From Balanoglossus misakiensis (Eukaryota; Hemichordata): DNA of 64,000 nt. The stretch lies in NCBI GenBank assembly GCA_040954595.2, contig CM082586.2, forward strand, positions 4,402,001-4,466,000, written 5' to 3'. Positions 61,701 to 64,000 of this stretch are shown piece after piece. How positions within the stretch are numbered: position 1 is the first letter of the stretch; the number at the start of each line of letters is the position of its first letter. Both the position numbers and the translations under genes were made by a program. The notes below the pieces were generated by a model that was not told where the DNA came from, ran no database searches, and was given only the letters and a program-made list of their open reading frames with translations.

Positions 61701-62628
61701 GCAAAACCAATCCGCAGTTTAGGTTACCCGTGTCATTTGAAGTTCTGAGATTTCATAAATACAGATGTGCTATGCCACTGGCCACAGAGGATAGCGTTTG
61801 AGGTTAACTGCCATAAACTAAAATTGTCATAAGGCCATATTAAATTCAAACGTGCATTTCAGAGTGCATTAAAAGCTTGTGGACTTTTGCTTCATGTAAC
61901 AGAGATTGACAAGTTGTATGCTTCCCAATTACACTTACCCGAACAACAACGTAGATAAACCAGAAATCCCGCATCCAAAACAAAATATATACTTCGGACC
62001 AAACTTCGCCATCTACAAAGAAGTTGTCAAACAAGACAGAATAATGAGTAATTATCCGAAAAACCTCTGCAGATTCTCTAGCTATTTATCCTCACATTTT
62101 ACGTTAAGTTTTGTTACTCACACTTTTTCCTATTGGCGGAGAAACGATGAAGGACACCAAAGCGAAGCTTGCCAAGACGAACCCGACTGTTAGAGAGTTA
62201 ACGCCTTTTCCCAGAGCCTGTAATAGTTAAGCCATGCGTAGGTCATCAATGTGCCCTATATATCAGCCATGTTTGTGGCCATGTTCATTAGATATGTGCA
62301 CCCCTCACAACATCCATATTTCAGCAAGATTCTCAAGCTGACAATCAATCAATCCATGTCGTTTCCAACTATGACTCGCATTCAATTTCAATTTAATCTG
62401 ACGCTGATTCAAACACGCTTCTTTAATATTATTTCGCATAGATATTTCTGTCTGCCAGTACATGCTTGACTAGACTGTCGAGAAGCAAATAATAATGACG
62501 TGTATACTTACAACTTCTGGGTAGAACGGCGAAATGACGGAATAGCAGCACTTCAAGAAATATTTAGCGAAACACAAACAGGCTAAGGTGGCGTGTTTTC
62601 TTGCCCTTGAAATTTCCGCGTCGGCCAT
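58738..62628 (-). CDS. SLC18B1-like (vesicular polyamine transporter family) protein B, 12 exons
   Basis: Paralogue of 36592-41792. Exons in transcript order: 62628-62512, 62217-62122, 62012-61939, 61464-61317, 61087-61019, 60890-60800, 60557-60415, 60288-60187, 59977-59886, 59589-59497, 59235-59161, 58969-58738; 443 residues. Exons 2, 3, 4, 5, 6, 9, 10 and 11 have the same lengths as in gene A (96, 74, 148, 69, 91, 92, 93 and 75 bases). Shared blocks: AKYFLKCCYSVISPFYPEV in helix 1, CLDAIENAAYF followed by FVIRTIQAFGVQACNTAS, GLGIITGPTLGG, EITYLDSTL, and SSPLWGLIGDRW. The C-tail is shorter than in gene A and lacks its Tyr/Asp-rich repeat. A long hairpin lies just before the exon 10 acceptor. 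Vesicular or plasma-membrane export of a small amine is only a family-based guess. Confidence 0.88.
59607..59755. repeat. Long palindromic hairpin in SLC18B1-like B intron 9
   Basis: Arms 59607-59671 and about 59690-59755 pair with few mismatches (GCCATCTTGGAAACAAGGTG against CACCTTGTTTCCAAGATG), leaving a loop of about 18 bases. The hexamer AGTGAT is found just outside both ends (59597-59602 and 59758-59763) and may be a target duplication. A hairpin-type MITE is the likely origin. Confidence 0.75.
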
Positions 62629-62802
62629 TGCGATAAAACGACGACAGGGTCGGGTAAATCTGCGGGACTGTTCTCAGTCACACTAGTAGCAGTCATTATA
62701 TCACATTATATCAGGTATTTATTGAAAAGTGTTAATTAATTGATATTATTGCATATGAACTGCCGATTGCGTCGATGTTCCCTGCATCTGATTTTAATCA
62801 GA

Positions 62803-62904
62803 TTGGGGGCAACCGTTGCGTAACACCGGTAGTGGCTGGACAGTGCGTCAACTTTCGCTTTTGGGGGCAACCGTTGCGTAACACCGGTAGTGACTGGACA
62901 GTGC
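62803..62904 (+). repeat. Two 44-bp direct copies, 58-bp period
   Basis: TTGGGGGCAACCGTTGCGTA begins each copy (62803 and 62861), and each ends ACTGGACAGTGC or GCTGGACAGTGC. One substitution separates them. The copies lie just upstream of the palindrome at 62934. Confidence 0.9.
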
Positions 62905-62933
62905 AGACGGTAGAAGTTGCAACTGGAAAATGA

Positions 62934-62960
62934 CCTGAGGGCAGCGCTGCCCTCAGGGCA
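62934..62960. repeat. 24-bp perfect palindrome with AP-2-like half sites
   Basis: 62934-62957 is a perfect palindrome centred on AGCGCT. An overlapping TGCCCTCAGGGCA (62948-62960) is the same motif that recurs in the satellite 540 bases downstream. Confidence 0.9.
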
Positions 62961-63496
62961 GCAGCAAATGGGTACACAACATTCAATGACGTCACAAAAA
63001 ATAGTCCCGCGTAAGAACCCATGCGGCGAGTGCCAAGTCCTGGCTGCCAGTGTCCTGCATGCTGCAGATTACACCTCGTGTGGGATCCTACCGTTGTTGA
63101 AGGTAAGTTAAATTCCCGAAAGATATGTTGAAAATACATAATATATCAACACGTTCGTACTGACTACATTAGCAGAGTTGCATGGGCAATTAAATTTGCA
63201 AACGATGTTATTTTGTTAGTAATATCTAATGGTTCGCAGCTGACCAGGCCCTCATGATGCATGCACGAGACATATATATTAAACATGACAGAAAAATTAC
63301 AACTTCTTTAGAAATTCGTTGCATAGTGAATATCCGATAATACCTCCATGTGTATATCTATCAATCTGCTCTGATCGTAGCAATATTAAGAGGTTATAAC
63401 TTATAAACGGCAAGCTAGGCTATTTGGTTTTGAATATGAGACCTCTGGGGTAAAAATTAGCATATTTGGCAGGCGGGAAATACTACATGTAGTAAT

Positions 63497-64000
63497 CTGC
63501 CCTGAGGGCAACACTATATCTGAGCTGCCCTCAGGGCAGACATACATTTCATATGTTTATACATGTCATTGCATAGCATCTGCCCTGAGGGCAACACTAT
63601 ATCTGAGCTGCCCTCAGGGCAGACATACATTTCATATGTTTATACATGTCATTGCATAGCATCTGCCCTGAGGGCAACACTATATCTGAGCTGCCCTCAG
63701 GGCAGACATACATTTCATATGTTTATACATGTCATTGCATAGCATCTGCCCTGAGGGCAACACTATATCTGAGCTGCCCTCAGGGCAGACATACATTTCA
63801 TATGTTTATACATGTCATTGCATAGCATCTGCCCTGAGGGCAACACTATATCTGAGCTGCCCTCAGGGCAGACATACATTTCATATGTTTGTACATGTCA
63901 TTGCATAGCATCTGCCCTGAGGGCAACACTATATCTGAGCTGCCCTCAGGGCAGACATACATTTCATATGTTTGTACATGTCATTGCATAGCATCTGCCC
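63497..64000. repeat. 83-bp satellite array, running off the window
   Basis: Units start at 63497, 63580, 63663, 63746, 63829 and 63912, with a partial one at 63995: six full copies, nearly identical. The last two share one A-to-G change (TTTGTACATG). Each unit holds TGCCCTGAGGGCA and, 28 bases on, TGCCCTCAGGGCA. Together these form a perfect 14-bp stem around a 15-base loop. The rest of the unit is AT-rich. Confidence 0.95.

Noticed and set aside
62798-63139. 113-codon minus-strand open frame
   Set aside because: It covers the direct duplication and palindrome, and I recognise no protein features.
63497-64000. The regular 83-bp array as a CRISPR array
   Set aside because: The whole unit is repeated with no unique spacers, and the window is clearly from an animal genome.

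Overview
This is a piece of nuclear DNA from an animal. The genes are split into many short exons (up to 14) with standard GT/AG junctions, and most introns are a few hundred bases of AT-rich DNA with microsatellites. The complement (LKAAEAR1, DLAT, TAF5L, FDFT1, MFSD13A-like, SLC18B1-like and an NRF-6-type acyltransferase, a family known mainly from invertebrates) suggests an invertebrate. My best guess is an invertebrate deuterostome, with a hemichordate slightly favoured, but the species cannot be fixed from this window. All gene models were built by eye from open frames and splice sites, and exon phases were checked for every gene. No tRNA, rRNA, CRISPR or bacterial operon was seen.

Layout. 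1-3.8 kb: an LKAAEAR1 homologue (+). 4.9-9.3 kb: DLAT, the E2 acetyltransferase of pyruvate dehydrogenase (+). 10.2-17.0 kb: two tandem SLC16-type transporter genes (-). 18.1-22.6 kb: TAF5L, a WD40 SAGA/PCAF-complex subunit (+). 23.4-27.4 kb: FDFT1, squalene synthase (+). 29.4-34.6 kb: two tandem MFSD13A/TMEM180-like genes (-). 36.6-41.8 kb: an SLC18B1-like transporter (+). 43.7-50.0 kb: an NRF-6-like membrane acyltransferase (+). 52.6-58.1 kb: a rhodopsin-class GPCR in one exon (+), cut in two by a 4.4-kb inverted-repeat transposon. 58.7-62.6 kb: a second SLC18B1-like gene (-), facing the first across the NRF and GPCR genes. 62.8-64.0 kb: palindrome-rich DNA ending in an 83-bp satellite that runs off the window.

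The genes do not form one pathway. DLAT and FDFT1 are core mitochondrial and sterol enzymes and TAF5L is a chromatin-complex subunit. Six of the eleven genes are major-facilitator-type transporters in three duplicate pairs, and each pair keeps identical internal exon lengths or phases.

Most worth a second look: (i) the 4434-bp foldback-like element in the GPCR exon, flanked by a 3-bp direct repeat whose collapse would rejoin the reading frame; (ii) the terminal satellite, every unit of which carries two AP-2-like palindromes; (iii) two TTAA-flanked piggyBac-type MITEs; (iv) hairpins in introns, one lying over a splice acceptor region.
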